A stretch of 64,000 bases of DNA, from positions 1 through 64,000 of the forward strand of contig QRFJ01004266.1 of the NCBI GenBank assembly GCA_006176705.1, read 5' to 3'. Numbering within the stretch: the stretch's first letter is position 1; every line of letters begins with the position of its first letter. Origin of the DNA: Cocos nucifera. Lineage: Eukaryota > Streptophyta > Magnoliopsida > Arecales > Arecaceae. A program made the position numbers and the translations under genes. The notes under the pieces are model-generated. The model had not been told where the DNA came from. It searched no databases and saw only the letters and a program-made list of their open reading frames with translations. Below, in pieces: positions 9,747-22,675 of this stretch.

Positions 9747-10255
9747 TTTTCCCCGAGCAGCGCCACCCTTGCGTATGCATGATATATTTCAAAAAAACCT
9801 TTGAGCCAAATCAACAAGTCTAGTTATTTAACTCAAGGCTTCGATTATTTCCTGAAAACTAAAATCCAGATGGGATGGACCTTATATAGTTAATCATGTA
9901 TCCCACATGGATGCAATTAAACTCTATGATCCCAGGACTAAAAATTTTTTTAAGGTAAATGGCCAAAGGCTTAAACCATATATCGAAGGGATATCATTAA
10001 ATCAAAATATTGATCAAGTGCAATTAATAGAACCACAATGAATTAAACTGCATTTTGTCTGGCTAAAGATAATAAACTTAGCGCTTATTGGGAGGCAACC
10101 CAATACTTCTTGAATCTAATTTATTTTCTCTTTTAGGCTAAGTTGGAGAACCAAAAAGCGGGAGAAGGATCATAAGCTTCAAGACCCATGCTAAATAAAT
10201 AAACATAATTTACACTCTTTTATTGAGGATAATGCCAATTCAGTTGGGGGTAAAA

Positions 10256-10456
10256 AGTAAAAAATAATAATAATAATAATAAAATAATAAAAAAAATATA
10301 AATAAATAAATCAATAAAAATAAAAATTAATAAAAATAATAATAATAATAAAATCAATAAAATATTAAAAAATTTAAAATAAATAAATAAATAAAATAAA
10401 TAAAATAAAAATAATAAATAAATAATATATATAATAATAATAAAACTATTTTTAAA
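10256..10456. repeat. AT-rich low-complexity tract (AAT/AAAT units)
   Basis: About 200 bp of irregular AATAAT, AAATAAAT and A runs on the plus strand, inside the Tat-like 3' untranslated region. The long minus-strand ORF across it is a composition artefact. Confidence 0.85.
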
Positions 10457-10770
10457 AAAAAAATTTGAACAAACCATATTTTAGGAAAGAGAATCTTAAG
10501 CAAAATAAATTAGGAAAAGTAATAAAGTTAGAAAGTATTAATTAATAATGGTAGCGAGTCAAGAAGCAGATTACTTGGTCAGACCATTAGCAACCTACTT
10601 AGATTATTTAAAGGCTAACAGCACTTCTACTTGCACATGCACACTAATGAAGCACAGCAGGTGTTTGATTATAAGGCTAAATTGAGGATTCAATTATCAC
10701 TAAAAATTGATGGTTTATATATACTTCAATTAAAGAAACTTGAATTTAAGGAAAGAGCTACCTGCTTTCT

Positions 10771-10910
10771 AAAAAAAAAAAAAGAAAAAAAAAAAAAAAA
10801 AAAAAAAGTGTAAAAAATAGAGTATATGTGGATTGTCCTAAACTAGAACTTTGCACCTTAAATGTAGAAGTTCACATCAAATGGTGAAGGGAAGGCCAGG
10901 ATGCTCAGCA

Positions 10911-10940
<30 letters not shown>
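10771..10940. repeat. Two poly(A) runs
   Basis: A-runs at 10771-10807 (broken by single Gs) and 10917-10940 flank about 110 bp of unremarkable sequence. They lie in the internal region upstream of the LTR, so they are not element tails. Lengths may be unreliable in the assembly. Confidence 0.7.
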
Positions 10941-10942
<2 letters not shown>

Positions 10943-11280
10943 CTGTGTGAAAGCTACCTTAATTCATGCACTTAACTTGGGAGTATATAAAACTAACCAA
11001 AATAGGTGATAAAAAGAAGATTCATTTGTCCTTTGAATCAACACCCAAATGCTAAGTTAGTATTCACGACACAAAGTGCTGAAAATCTTTTGATGAACTC
11101 TAAGAAAGTTTTTGATTAATCTGCCATGAAATTTACTTTTGAAACTCAATACTAGTTAGTGATACTGTCTAAACTTTTGATCTTAAATCCTAGATTTATT
11201 TTTGTGAAGGGAGATCTCAACAAAATATGGTAATTGATCTAAACTAAATTCTTTCTTTACTCGAGGACGAGCAAAGCTTA

Positions 11281-11290
11281 AGTGGGGGGG
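11281..11290 (+). other. Polypurine tract of Tat-like element
   Basis: AGTGGGGGGG immediately before TGTGATGAG, the LTR start. Standard position for plus-strand priming. Confidence 0.8.
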
Positions 11291-12930
11291 TGTGATGAGT
11301 ATCATAAATTCACCAATAAAAGTATTAATTTATCAATTAATTAATATTAATTTTTAAAAATTAATAATCAATTTATATATAATTTTTAAAAAATTTATAT
11401 TTTTATTAATTAAAAAATTAATTAAAAAATAATAAAAATTAAAAAATAAAATTTTATTAACAATAGAAAGAGCTCATTTTTTTGATCACAACAAAATAAA
11501 TTTCAAGTAAAACGGAGCTAAAACAGAAAAGATATAAATTTTTAAAGATATAAAATAAATAAAAATTAAATTAAAAAAAAAAAGAAAAAAAGAGAAAATG
11601 GCTCAGCCGGCTCCGTAAGCCGAGCCACCAAGCCAAGCCAAGCCACCAAGCCATCAAAGCCAACCCAATCATTGAAGCCATCAGCCGGTCTACGATTCAG
11701 GCGTGGACCGCCAGCTCAGCAGAAACCGACGAATCAGAGATCGCCACGTGGCGGACCTAAATCCTTAAAGGGTCTATAGAAATTTATCGTGGCTCACAGG
11801 GCAATCTGGTCATTTCACTTGGCGACAGAAGCATTGATTGGTTGCGGCGTGCGGTGCGGTCGGTCTACGCGGTCTATGGGAACAGTGATTGCGCGATCGG
11901 ATGGCTGCGGTTGATTGCGGTTAAGATCGGACGGTCAGCATTTTTTTCGATTGCCAATTTTACTCGGATCACCATCGGATGGCAGCGCCTGATTCCAGCT
12001 TCGATCCGATGGTCCAGAACGCTCCCGACGGTGATCAGGACTCCCGAAGCACTATTTGCGGCCAGATTTCCTCGATTAAGCGCGATCGAACGGCCAGAAT
12101 TTAATCCGACCTGATCTAGGCTGATAGGCATCCGATTTTGATGATTTTTGAACCATTGGATTTCTATCAAATAGCCAGATTTTACTAGATTTACCAGAGT
12201 CATAATAGAGTTGTTTTTATTAAAATTTTATTCAGATTTTTATGATTACAAAGGCAATTAGTCCCATATTGCTTTTAGAAATAAATATCTACCTCTTCTA
12301 GCTCTATAAAAAGGATCCTAAGCCTCTAAGAAAGGGAGGAGGGTTGGAAGGGAAGCTAAGGTATAGGGTGGAAGTCAAGCTCTGGATTAAAGGTTGCTTC
12401 AAAGCTACGGTGCTGAGAAGAAGAGCCGGATCTTCTACGCCATCTTCATGCCTACGCTGATCTGCGATCTCCATCTAGTCTTTTTCCTTTAATTTCTTGT
12501 ATTAAAATTTTAAATTTTCTTTAATTTTTTGTATTTAAATTCTGCATCTTAGTTTTAAATTTAATAAAGAAAGTTTCATTATTCTTTTCAATTCTAGCTC
12601 TTTAAATTATTTGTTCTTTATTGCTTTTTAATTTTACTATAAGTAGTTGCTAAGATCTAAATAGTAGATCTTAGTATCAAATTTATTTTTGCATAATTTA
12701 AATTCTATTTTTATTTATAGATCTATTTTTTAACTTTAATTTTAAAAAAAATCCTTTCTTTCTTTTCTTAAAAAAAAAAAGAATCAAAGATTCTAGAAAT
12801 AAATCATTGCCTCTCTGTGGATTCGACCCGACTCACCACTTTCTTCATAATTTTTAGTTAATTTAAAAGTAAAGAGTCGGATTTAAATTGATAAACACAG
12901 TGTCTTAACGACAGCATCGTGTCCCTATCA
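11291..12930 (+). repeat. 3' LTR of Tat-like element
   Basis: 1640 bp, starting TGTGATGAG and ending CCCTATCA. It has an AT-rich first part, a GCCAAGCCAC-type short repeat near 11629-11660, a CpG-rich middle (11690-12115) and the phrase CTCTGTGGATTCGACCC near 12813, usual near the end of Gypsy LTRs. Overlapping ORFs of 90 codons (+) and 109 codons (-) at 11842-12203 have no recognisable domain and probably reflect the GC-rich composition. Confidence 0.75.
12305..12312 (+). promoter_or_regulatory. TATA box of Tat-like LTR
   Basis: TATAAAAA in a CTCTATAAAAAGG context about 625 bp before the LTR end. Confidence 0.55.
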
Positions 12931-13690
12931 GAAGGGCATGAGAAAAGTTTGTTAGCATCCGATCAGCACCAATATATAGGTGGGCACCCGGGGCTCTCAA
13001 AATTGATTCCAATCAAACTCTTCTTTCTTACAACCTTGTCCCAATATTTCTTCTTCCTTCATCTTGTCAAGACAAGATTCTAAATTAGGATAAGAAGTCT
13101 TCTTTAGGATAATGACTTAGGAAGAAAAATAGGCAAGATAGTGAATAAGAAAGTAAGAGAAAAGAAAAGTCTAGGAAAGAGAGAAGGTTGTCTTTCTGCA
13201 GGGTGTTTGAATAATTCTCTTTCTTTCCTTATTAAGATAATATCCAGATTAGGACAAGGAGTCTAATTTAGGATAAGGGCTTAGAAAGAGAATTAGGAAG
13301 GATCAAGGAGAGAAAGAAGTAAGAGGGAGAGTCTTTGGTGCTAATACTTGTCTAAGTGTGTTTTTGCCAGGTTAGGTTGATTAGATTCTTCATACAAGAA
13401 TTGATCAACATGAACCAAGATGTGAAGGGTTAGAGTCTTGATCAAAACCCTATATGGATCACCATTGGAGGGCGTACACTTGGATGCCCAGTGGGAATAC
13501 TGATTACCAGCTTCTTTCCATCTTTATTACCCTAAGGTATTCTTCTATACCTTTTATATTTGCATATATGATTGTATAGTATGTAGTTGTTAATTATCAA
13601 GGTGATCTTGGGTTAGGGTTTGATGGTTAGAATTTTTTGATAATTTTTTTTTGAAATTCATACTTCCGCGGTGCCATTAGAACCCTATAG

Positions 13691-13702
13691 TGGTATCAGA
13701 GC
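13691..13702 (+). other. Primer binding site, D1
   Basis: TGGTATCAGAGC after AACCCTATAG, complementary to initiator-Met tRNA. Confidence 0.85.
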
Positions 13703-13785
13703 AAGATTTGTTTGGTTCAATCATATGTTAATGATACAAGCTAGTTGATATGTTTAGATCCTTTTAATGAATAGTATATGTTATT

Positions 13786-13858
13786 CATCATTCTATAAGG
13801 TTGCCCTGGCATAGTAGTAGATGTCTGCTTTGTGGTAAATGGTTGTCCTAGAATGATG
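13786..13858 (+). other. Leader hairpin, D1
   Basis: CATCATTCTA (13786-13795) pairs perfectly with TAGAATGATG (13849-13858). The right arm is preceded by GGTTGTCC, the same phrase that precedes the right arm in family B. D2 keeps 9 of 10 pairs at 39557-39628. Confidence 0.6.
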
Positions 13859-14137
13859 CTGTAATAAATAGCTTGATAGCATAAATTCTATATGCATATG
13901 TGATATGTAGATATAGAATGATTATACATGTTATTAGTATATTCATGCTTTATATGTGCTATAGTTGCATATATGATTGGTTTACAAAAGGATGTGCTTT
14001 AAGACTGTTAAAAGCCCTCATAAATTTATATTAAGTCATAGTGTTGAAAAATCAAATGCAAATCCATTTAGGAAATGATTGATCAATTAGTGTCTAGGAA
14101 AGTGGTTCTAGAAAGGTAAAGAGAATGTGGTTTATGT

Positions 14138-14365
14138 TAGGATTAGTGGTGCTCCCAAGTCTTGGAAGGCCACTAGAGGAGTCAGGGTGTTGGCTCCAAG
14201 AGACTATGACAGGTGTAGTCCTAGGACTGGTTTTGGTCCTAGGGTGGAGGTTCAGCCCTCCATAATCATGAGATCTTGATTTATACGTCTTATGGGTGCT
14301 ACTCAGAGTTTGGACTAGATTTGGGTCCATAAAATTGAGTGCATGATCAGACCATGGGTATACAT
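14138..14365. other. Unclassified segment between D1 and B1
   Basis: About 230 bp with no similarity I can see elsewhere in the window. It starts GTTAGGATTAGTGG and contains a GGACTGGTTTTGGTCC imperfect repeat near 14222. The minus-strand ORF across it has no recognisable domain. It may be divergent D1 leader or a remnant of another insertion. Confidence 0.4.
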
Positions 14366-16387
14366 GTTGAAAAATATGTCCTAAAGCCAATCATCTAAGT
14401 GGTAGATGATTGAAATTAGTATATGAATTATCTAATAATAATAGTTATTTGGCTGATTCATCATAAAAGTTCTATCTTCCTTAAATAAACTCCTAAATTA
14501 TGATGAAGTCCTTAGAACCACAATCGATCGATAAAGAAGGATTTGTTGAATGGTTCTTAAATTGTTCATAACCAAATGATAAGTTATTAACAAGGATGAT
14601 AACTTATCAAGTGTAGGTCACTGTATGCCATATACATTGATTGTCCTCGTAACCAAGTGATGTGGAGACACTAGTATGGCATCCAGGTGAGATATAGGAG
14701 TACATCTACATTAAAGATGACTTATGTAGCACTCTACTGTCAAGAGTAGCTAACTAAGGCCAATGGGTATAAGTGTCCCTCCGACTGAGATCACCATGGC
14801 GACTTGCAAGCAACTCACTGTACTTTAATGCCAGACTACCTATATTTCTAATATAGATTCAAAAGATTTTTAAGTACAGTCAAGTACTTGTAAAGTCAGT
14901 GCATGAGTCAAGATAGGATTGACCACTCCTGGTTAGCTTCAGGAAGAGAATGTCTCATTGTGTTTCAATTTAGCAAAATCTAGGCCTGGGTAATCCTCGT
15001 GAGATGTCACGGGATTTGTAAAATTTTGAAACACAATAGGGATGACTTGTATAAGTGTTTGATAGTATACTTGAAGTCGTCTTGAGTATTATTGGTCATA
15101 GGAATAAATTATATAGTAACCATGGGACAGGATTCTAAGAATGCTGCTTTGCATACATTCGACCTATCCGGATGTCGGAAATCATTGTTAGATGATAACT
15201 TTGATTGGTACAGAAATTGGTTCCTATGCTATCGACTAAGGTTCGAACCTATTGAGTCACACACATTAGAGCTTGTAACCTGATCAGATGGTTAATTGAT
15301 GATTGAGAATCATTCTAAGGTCAATCCATCAATATGATTGACGTTTGACATAATGCAAGTGTTGCAGGAGGATCGATTAGCAATTAGATTGCAAATTAAC
15401 TCAATCCGATTGAGCAATTAGGCTGAGATTAAGCCTAATAGAATTTGATTTAATTAAAATTAGTTTGGACTTAATTAGATTAAGTTTAGTTGGCTTATTG
15501 GATAAGCCAATTGCAAGAAAGAATAATTCCTTGTTTGACTAAGACTTGGGTGCACCTAATTGACTTAGGATTTAAATTAGATTTAAATCTTGATTTAATT
15601 TAATTTAATTAGACTTCTAGTTGGACTAGGATCACCCTTAATTGGATTGCATTTAATCTAGTTGAAATAGAATTTAAATTAGATTCAAACCTATTTTGAC
15701 CTAGTCAAACAAGAGGAGTCCCAGTTGGATTGGGACTCTCGCTCTTTCTCTTGCACCTAAGAGCCCATGCCCACACCTTTAATTCTAGAATTTTTACATG
15801 AATTCCCATGCCTAAGAAAGCTTCTTCATGTCCCATATTTCTGGTTATTTGGAATATGTTTTGACTTGGTCAAAACTAGAAAGTGGTTAAGATTAGTTTC
15901 CTATTTGATAGAGTCCCCTTTGACCAAAACTCATCCCTCTTTCTTTTGTTATTTTTCCCATGCCACCCAATCTTTTGTTCTACCCTTTCTCCCCTAGTTT
16001 TTGTGCATGAGATTCAGATGTTGCATGCCCAAAAATTAGGGAGGGGGCATCCAAAAATTAGGGAGGGGGCATCCAAGAGTTGGATGCCCCCTTAACTACC
16101 TTATTTTGTGGAGTTTGACCTATAATTGGGTTTTTATGGGATGCCGCCTATTTGATAGGAGGGGGGCGTGAAACAACCTGGGATTCCATAGAGAAAATTT
16201 GAAGAGAGATTCTAGGAGGTGTGGAGACTTGGGGCACCATATTGTTTAGAGAAGAGGTCTTCATCCTGACATCAAAAGTTGATGTCTTGAAGGGACAAAG
16301 GTAAGAGAAGATTATCTTCTCTTATACTTTTCTTTCAAGCTTTTTTCTTTTCTATTTTATATGAAGTCCTCCAAGGCATAAAACCCC
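14366..16387 (+). repeat. B1 5' LTR, first part
   Basis: Aligns by eye along its length with B2 60129 to about 62100, for example TAGATGATTGAAATTAGTAT and GACTTGCAAGCAACTCA. It is also related to the C LTRs. Small ORFs at 15092-16095 are not conserved in B2. Confidence 0.85.
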
Positions 16388-18657
16388 TGTTAGATATATG
16401 TGCCCTAGAAGCCAGAATTGGCTGACACTTGTAATACACTTCTAGGGGCAAAATTATAATTTTGACTATAATTAATGAAATGGGTTATTTTCTATCACAC
16501 ATGTGTATTTAGTGTCTGTGATACATCCTTTGAGTTAATGGTAATGATAATTCATATTTTCAAGAGTTGAAAATTTAAGACATGAATAATCATTATTAAC
16601 TCATAAACAGCTCCCGACCATAGGATCATCACGAGGATGGTGATTGATCCGGAAGGTTGGTGTACGATCGCTTCTCTTTAGTAGATGAGTCTTGAGTCTA
16701 CGGTGTGGAGACACCGGAGCGAGAGTACAGGTACTCGTTAGAGAACGAGGGCACTGAGCGTGACCACCTCGAGTAGTCATTAGGAAGTCTACCTTCTCGT
16801 CAATGACTGACTCGATGCTGCAGTAGTGTGTCTGGTTCTTTGACCTGAGATGCATCGGCAGTTCACCTTGAGGGTGTTATAGTTTGACTACACCATTACT
16901 CGGTCTCCTAGCCATATGGAACCCTGAGGTGTATGTTGGCTATAGCATGTTCATTGTAGGAACTGGATTGCATCAAGATGGGATCTATCTACCTCGGTGG
17001 TAGAGGAGTAGCCCTATGATGATCATGAGAATCAAGTCCAGAAATCCATGGCCATGGTAGAGTGAAATAATAGAAAGAGTTTCTATTTAGATTTTCACAT
17101 TGGACTCGAATCGAATGATTACATCATATGACAGAGACTAGGGTTTGACGAGTTCACCTTAACCCTAATCTGATCGGGGCTCAAGATAGAAGAACTTGAA
17201 TCACACAGGTAGCTGCACCAAGAGGTTCGCATTCAGCTCTGATGGGTTGCCACCATATACTGCTAGGTGTCACTGGTGGATTTTGGGAGCAATTAGAATG
17301 ATTTAGATGATCGATCATTCTAGCTGTTCGAATCAGAAGAGTTCTGATCCATCGAAAGGAGTTTCGATGATGTCTATGATAGAGATCATGACATATCCCA
17401 TTACCATACAGAACTGAACCTAACTGGGTCACACAAACAAGGGTTTGAATCTGGTGATCATCAATTGAACTGATCTAGTTCAATTGATCTGAATGAGATT
17501 CAATTAGGTTCAAGGAAATCGTGCTAGCACTCGATTGAACCTAACGTTCTTCTTTTACTATCATAAATAAGTTGTCCTGACTGAGCCAAAGGAGTTTGTG
17601 CTCAATCAGAGGCCTTCATATGGTCTGACTGGAGGTTGTCCAAGTCAGAATAGGTTGTCTTATTTGTAAGACATTACCTGCCATTTTTGGTCACCTGCCA
17701 TTTCTTGTTCTTTGACTTTGGTCAAAAGTCTACCTTTGACTGGTCAAACGTTGACCATTGACCCTTTGACTTTTGACCACATGTCATGCACCTATTGGAG
17801 AGCTGGTGGGGGCCTGTCCCCCTGCCAGAACCTGGCAAGGAGAAGGGCGCACGCCAAGGGTGGCGTGAGCCCAAGTAGGAGGCGCCTAGGAGTCCTTGTT
17901 GGACAAGGACTCCACCTCCCTTTTGGATTCCAATCAGAGTTCTACTAAGAATCCAGTTTGACTGGTCTTAGGCGCCCTCTAAGGAGGAATCCAGGGGTCT
18001 CTATTCCAACCAATCAGATTTAGATCTGATTTCACAAAGGGTTGTGATTGGTTGAGAGGAAGAGGAGTTGGATCACAAGAGGTCTATAAATAAGACCCTG
18101 CGCCCAACCCTAATTCCAATGCTATTAGATACGCCCCAAGGCTGCCTCTCCCCTCCTTCTCCACGCCATAGTCTCTTCTCCTCTTGCTCTCCACGTCCAA
18201 AAGGTGTTTTGGACTTAGTTTGGTGCGATTCAGATCAAGGAAAGGCGATCAAAAGCAAGAAGGCTGCGCTGCTGCAAAAGGACGACTGCAGATCTTCAAA
18301 AGAGTTTTGAAGATCCTCCAGATCAGATCCAGATCTGATTTTTGGAGGTGTGATAGAGAAGAAGAGGATCTCCAGATCCAACCCGAGTGGATACCGGTAG
18401 AGGCCAGGCGCTTGCGTGGCTAAGATCCAGAACCTTCCGCTGCAATCAGGATCATCTACAGGGTAATAGGATTACCCAAATCAGGTAAATTAAATTTGAT
18501 TTAATTTATCTTATTTTATTTTATTTATTAAAATAATAAGAATCAGATCTGAAACATATCAAGATCTGATTGAGATCAAGAGAAAATTTTTGAAATATAT
18601 CTCTTGATCTAATCAGATCTGGACGAACCTGGACCGGGAAATCAGGATTTCCCTTCA
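16388..18657 (+). repeat. 5' LTR of A2
   Basis: 2270 bp, TGTTAG...CTTCA. The W-box cluster at 17711-17778 has eight cores. Carries the same hairpins as the A1 LTR. Confidence 0.95.
18085..18092 (+). promoter_or_regulatory. TATA box, A2 5' LTR
   Basis: TATAAATA in the same context as in A1. Confidence 0.7.
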
Positions 18658-18659
18658 AC

Positions 18660-18671
18660 TGGTATCAGAGC
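18660..18671 (+). other. Primer binding site, A2
   Basis: TGGTATCAGAGC, two bases after the LTR; complementary to initiator-Met tRNA. The stretch 18672-20529 is leader with the same hairpin array as A1. Confidence 0.95.
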
Positions 18672-19230
18672 CATGGTTCTAAATTGTTTAGATCTGATTT
18701 TAATTTTATTTTAATTAGAAAATAAAGTGATTTCAGATGTCACATGAGATGTGATCAGATCTGAAATCAGAAAAATTAAAATTAAATGATTTGGATCTAA
18801 GAACATGAAGATATGCATGACTAGTTCTAGAATAGAATAGTTCTATAGAATAGTTTTGCATGTCTTTGATTTAATCTGATTAAATCATATTTTAGATCTT
18901 CTTATTTACTATTTTCTGATATTATAAGTGTTATAATAACATCTGATAAACAGCAAATAAAAATTATTTAATTTTAAATATCATATGAGATATGATAGAT
19001 GCATGACTAGACTAAGTTGTAGAATAGTTCTACATAATTGTCTAGATTAGAATTTATTTTGATTAGATCAATTTAAATCTAATTTTTTAGATTATTATGT
19101 GATAATTTAGATCTGAAAACATGCATGATTTGATACATGAGATGTATGCAAAATATGCCTTGATTAGATCTAAATTTGTATATGAGATATATGATATAGA
19201 TCTATAACTGTTTTGTAGATTTACATGTTC

Positions 19231-19355
19231 CTGATTAAGGCGTTCCTCTTGGCCGTCCGGTCATAAGAACGAAGAAGGGTTTAAAGGCCCTCTCTTCCCA
19301 TTCGATGGGGTGTTCTTATGACGTGTAGGGGTGCTGCGTGTTCGTCCTTAATCAG
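19231..19355 (+). other. Composite leader hairpin, A2
   Basis: Same 125 bp and same two stems as in A1. Confidence 0.65.
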
Positions 19356-19735
19356 AAACCCAAAACTTACTTTCTGCAAAACCCTAGATCCTGAAACCCT
19401 AGGATTTATTGTGCATATTTTGTTTATGAACCCAACTTAATTAAGAATTAAGTTTATGGAATATTAATTAGGTCTAAAATTGAGAATTTCAGATCTAAGA
19501 CATATTCATAATACTGGGTTCGGGCTTGGGTAGCTCAATTAGGTCTAAGCGGTTGATCAAACCGAATCAAGAGTTGGTTAGATGGGATCAACAATGCTTA
19601 AATTGACCAGCCTAATAGGATTAAGTCTGGGTCAAGATCGAGTCACGATCAAGCAAGACCTAATTAGGCTCAGAGGTTAGAGTCTGGATTGTAGGCTAAC
19701 CCAATTGGTTCTGACTCAACAATTTGGTGTCTAAG

Positions 19736-20525
19736 GTAAGTTTGGCACAGACGACCGACTGGTTTTTAATTGGAAGCTACTCGACCTGAATGCGTTCTTG
19801 TGCGAGTTAACGGCATATTCCTTCCACCGGTCTCACTTACCTGGCCATATCTGTTGACACAGTTCTGATCTGAGGTGGTCAATAATCCGAGCTGACCCAT
19901 GCCACTAGGTTAGTCATAATTGTTATGACTAAGCCAAGTCTAGTTTAATGAGACCTGAATCAATTCTCCCTAAGAAAAGATTAAGTCCGAGGTCTTCCAC
20001 CATTGTAGACGTGCGGGCCCTTCCCGGGGTTGATTGTTCTCGGCTGGATACAGTGGCTCAGTTGCACCGGGAAGACGCAACCATGTCTATTAGGCATTGG
20101 ATGCTATGGGCTGGAGGATGAGTTGGGCTCAATATTCCGGATACGGTGAGAGACCCAATTAGGAACCCAGTCTATGCAAATGGTGGGTCTGACTTAACTA
20201 AGGAGTGGATCAATATTCCGGATACGGTGAGATTCATGAATTAGAGACCAAGTTTGGGTGCACCATGATTAGAGAATCATTGAACAAGAGTTGTTCACTC
20301 ATTGGCTAACCCATCACCAATAACTGTTAGGTGAGGTGATGAGTCAGTTGGTGAGACCGCACCACCCACTAGAAATCATCAATCGCGGAGATTTTCGCAT
20401 CTCTACAGAGGGAGTGTAGGGATCCGAGAAAATAGTGGGAGCTAATTTGTTTAAAAATAAAATCCCTAAACAAATTGGTCAAGTCAAAATTACAGTATCT
20501 AACTAGAATCTTTGACTCTCTACAG
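19736..20525 (+). other. Predicted leader intron, A2
   Basis: Same donor, branch motif and acceptor as in A1; 790 nt; acceptor 4 nt before the gag ATG at 20530. Confidence 0.5.
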
Positions 20526-20529
20526 GAAA

Positions 20530-20889
20530 ATGTCTGCGTCCAACCCACTGGCACGTATCCTAGACACACATAGACTGACTGGACCCAATTATAAAGATTG
20601 GCTCAGGAACTACAAAATTGTTTTGGGTTCAGAGAAGTTAACACATGTTTTGGACCAGGACCCTCCCACCTTACCAGCTCGTCCATCCACTGAACAGAGA
20701 GCGTCTCTGGAAAAATGGATTGACGAAGACAATAAGGCCAGATACTACATGTTGGGCTCGATGTCTGATGAGCTCCAGCGCCAACATGAAGATATCGGGA
20801 CTGCTCGCCAAATGTTGGCTCACCTGCAGGAGATGTTTGGTGAACAGAGTCGCGCAGCCAAATATCAAGTCACGAAAATGACTTTTTAA
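20530..20889 (+). pseudogene. gag: gag N-terminal part, A2
   Basis: Starts MSASNPLARIL. Near 20875-20880 A2 has the T found in A1 plus one extra A (ACGAAAATGAC), so the frame shifts and closes at a TAA at 20887-20889. The downstream gag continues in another frame from about 20888. The reading frame up to that point is intact and matches A1 and A3. It would supply the capsid-forming N-terminal part of Gag. Confidence 0.85.
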
Positions 20890-20896
20890 GGCTAAG

Positions 20897-22675
20897 ATGC
20901 GTGATGGGCAGTCAGTCCAAGATCACTGTCTGACAATGATCAAGGACATGGAAGAGCTTGAGAAGCTCGGTGTGAAGTTGGACTTGGACTTGCAGAACGA
21001 TATTATTCTGCAATCCTTGACTGATGCATATGGGCAATTCATCATGAATTACCACATGCATAAACTTCAAAATTCCTTGGCCGAGTTGATGAATATGCTG
21101 GTTACCGCTGAGCTTTCTATGAAAGGTTCTAAAGGCTCAGTTCTTGCTATGGAACGGACTTCTTCCAAAAGAAAGTCTTATGGAAAGAAAAAGAAGTCTG
21201 TGAAAAAGCAAAAGGTAGAAGGATCAAAGAAGAAGAAGGCAGAACCGAAGAAGAAGGTCGATGGCAAAGGAAAGTGTTTCCATTGCAACAGCGACGGCCA
21301 TTGGAAGCGGAACTGCCCTACTTACCTGGCCACCCTGAAGAACAAGAAGGAAGGTCCTTCTGGAGGTATGCTCGTTATTGAGTCTAACCTTACGGTTTCT
21401 TCTGCATCCAGTTGGGTGCTTGACTCTGGTTCTAGTGCTCATCTGTGCACTTCTATGCAGGGTCTTGAGGATAGCAGGAGGCTGAGGGATGGAGACATGA
21501 TCCTACGCGTCGGTAATGGAGCAAGAGTTGCTGCAGTAGCCGTGGGAACATACCCTCTGCGATTACCATCTGGTTTAGACTTAGTTTTAAAAGACTGTTA
21601 TTATGTGCCTGCAGCTAGCAGGAATTTGATTTCTGTTTCATGCTTAGCACAAGAAGGTTATGTGATCACCTTCTTTAAGGACCATTGTAACATTCTTTAT
21701 GAAAGAAATAAAATTGCAAATGGTTTCCTTGTTAATGGTCTTTATCAGTTGCATATTGATGTACCTGTTTTAACTATCGAGCAAAACGTGAATGCCAAAC
21801 GACCTAGGGATAGTCCAAACGACAGATATCTATGGCACCTGAGATTAGGTCATATAGCAGAAGATAGGATTAACAAATTGGAGAAAAATGGGCTATTGAG
21901 TCCATTGACTTTTGAGTCATATCCAACTTGTGAATCTTGTCTTCAAGGCAAAATGACTAAACTCCCTTTTGTTGGACATGGGGAGAGGGCCACAGATCTC
22001 CTTGCCCTAGTACATACTGATGTGTGCGGCCCATTCGATGTGCCGGCTAGAGGCAATTTTGTCTACTTCATTACCTTTACCGATGATCTGTCTAGGTATG
22101 GGTATGTGTATCTTATGAGACATAAGTCTGAAGCCTTTGAAAAGTTCAAAGAATTCAGACATGAAGTAGAAAAACAAACTGGAAAACCCATTAAGGTTCT
22201 TCGATCAGATCGAGGAGGTGAATACCTTAGCCGGGAATTCCTAGACTATCTTAAGGAAAATGGCATAGTCTCTCAATGGACTCCACCAGGAACACCTCAA
22301 CTCAACGGGGTTTCAGAACGGAGAAATCGGACTCTATTGGATATGGTTCGATCCATGATGAGCTTCACAGACCTCCCAGATTTTCTTTGGGGACATTCAT
22401 TATTAACTTCAATCTATTTACTGAATAGGGTTCCCTCTAAAACCGTTCCTACCACACCGTATGAGATATGGCACGGTAAGAAACCAAGTCTGAGTCATCT
22501 CAGAATTTGGGGTTGTCCGGCTTATGTCAAAAGACAACAAGCGGACAAGTTAGAGTTTAGGTCCTTTAGAGCTCGATTCATAGGATATCCTAAAGAGTCA
22601 TTAGGATACTATTTCTACATTCCAGAAGACCACAATGTGATTGTGAGTCGACATGCCATATTTCTTGAAAAATAG
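20897..22675 (+). pseudogene. pol: gag C-terminal part, protease and integrase, A2
   Basis: One open frame of 592 codons, the longest in the window. In order: end of gag with a lysine-rich segment and the CCHC knuckle (near residues 125-140); protease with the aspartic active site DSGSSAHL (21422-21445), used to cut the polyprotein; pre-integrase LWHLRLGHI; integrase core with TDVCGPFD, FTDDLSRYGY and DRGGEY. It ends at TAG 22673-22675, in frame with the reverse transcriptase part. This is the only copy with both an intact protease and an intact integrase frame. Confidence 0.9.

Larger units (their letters stand above)
9747..12930 (+). mobile_element. Tat-like Ty3/Gypsy remnant: 3' internal end plus 3' LTR
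   Basis: No coding domain is left. The 3' untranslated part carries phrases typical of Tat/Ogre elements: GCGCTTATTGGGAGGCAACC near 10081 and ACTCGAGGACGAGCAAAGC near 11260, then a G-rich polypurine tract and a TG...CA LTR. Region 9747-10255 shows nothing else recognisable. The upstream element body is missing or lies left of A1. D-family LTR sequence follows directly at 12931, so this element may have inserted into D1. Confidence 0.7.
12931..14137 (+). mobile_element. Copia family D, fragment D1 (LTR 3' part and leader)
   Basis: Holds the 3' part of an LTR (12931 to about 13688), a primer site and about 435 bp of leader. It aligns by eye, inverted, with D2 (39275-40354); shared phrases include CTTGTCAAGACAAGA, the primer site context and the leader hairpin. 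The LTR start is cut by the Tat-like element. Similarity to D2 stops near 14137. Confidence 0.75.

Noticed and set aside
10220..10477. Minus-strand ORF rich in Phe, Leu and Ile
   Set aside because: Translation of an AAT/AAAT low-complexity tract.
11842..12203. Overlapping 90- and 109-codon ORFs in the Tat-like LTR
   Set aside because: Both strands are open because the stretch is GC-rich and CpG-rich; no recognisable domain and the position is LTR sequence.
14094..14390. 98-codon minus ORF as a host gene
   Set aside because: Spans the end of the D1 leader, the unclassified segment and the start of the B1 LTR; no domain and no codon evidence.
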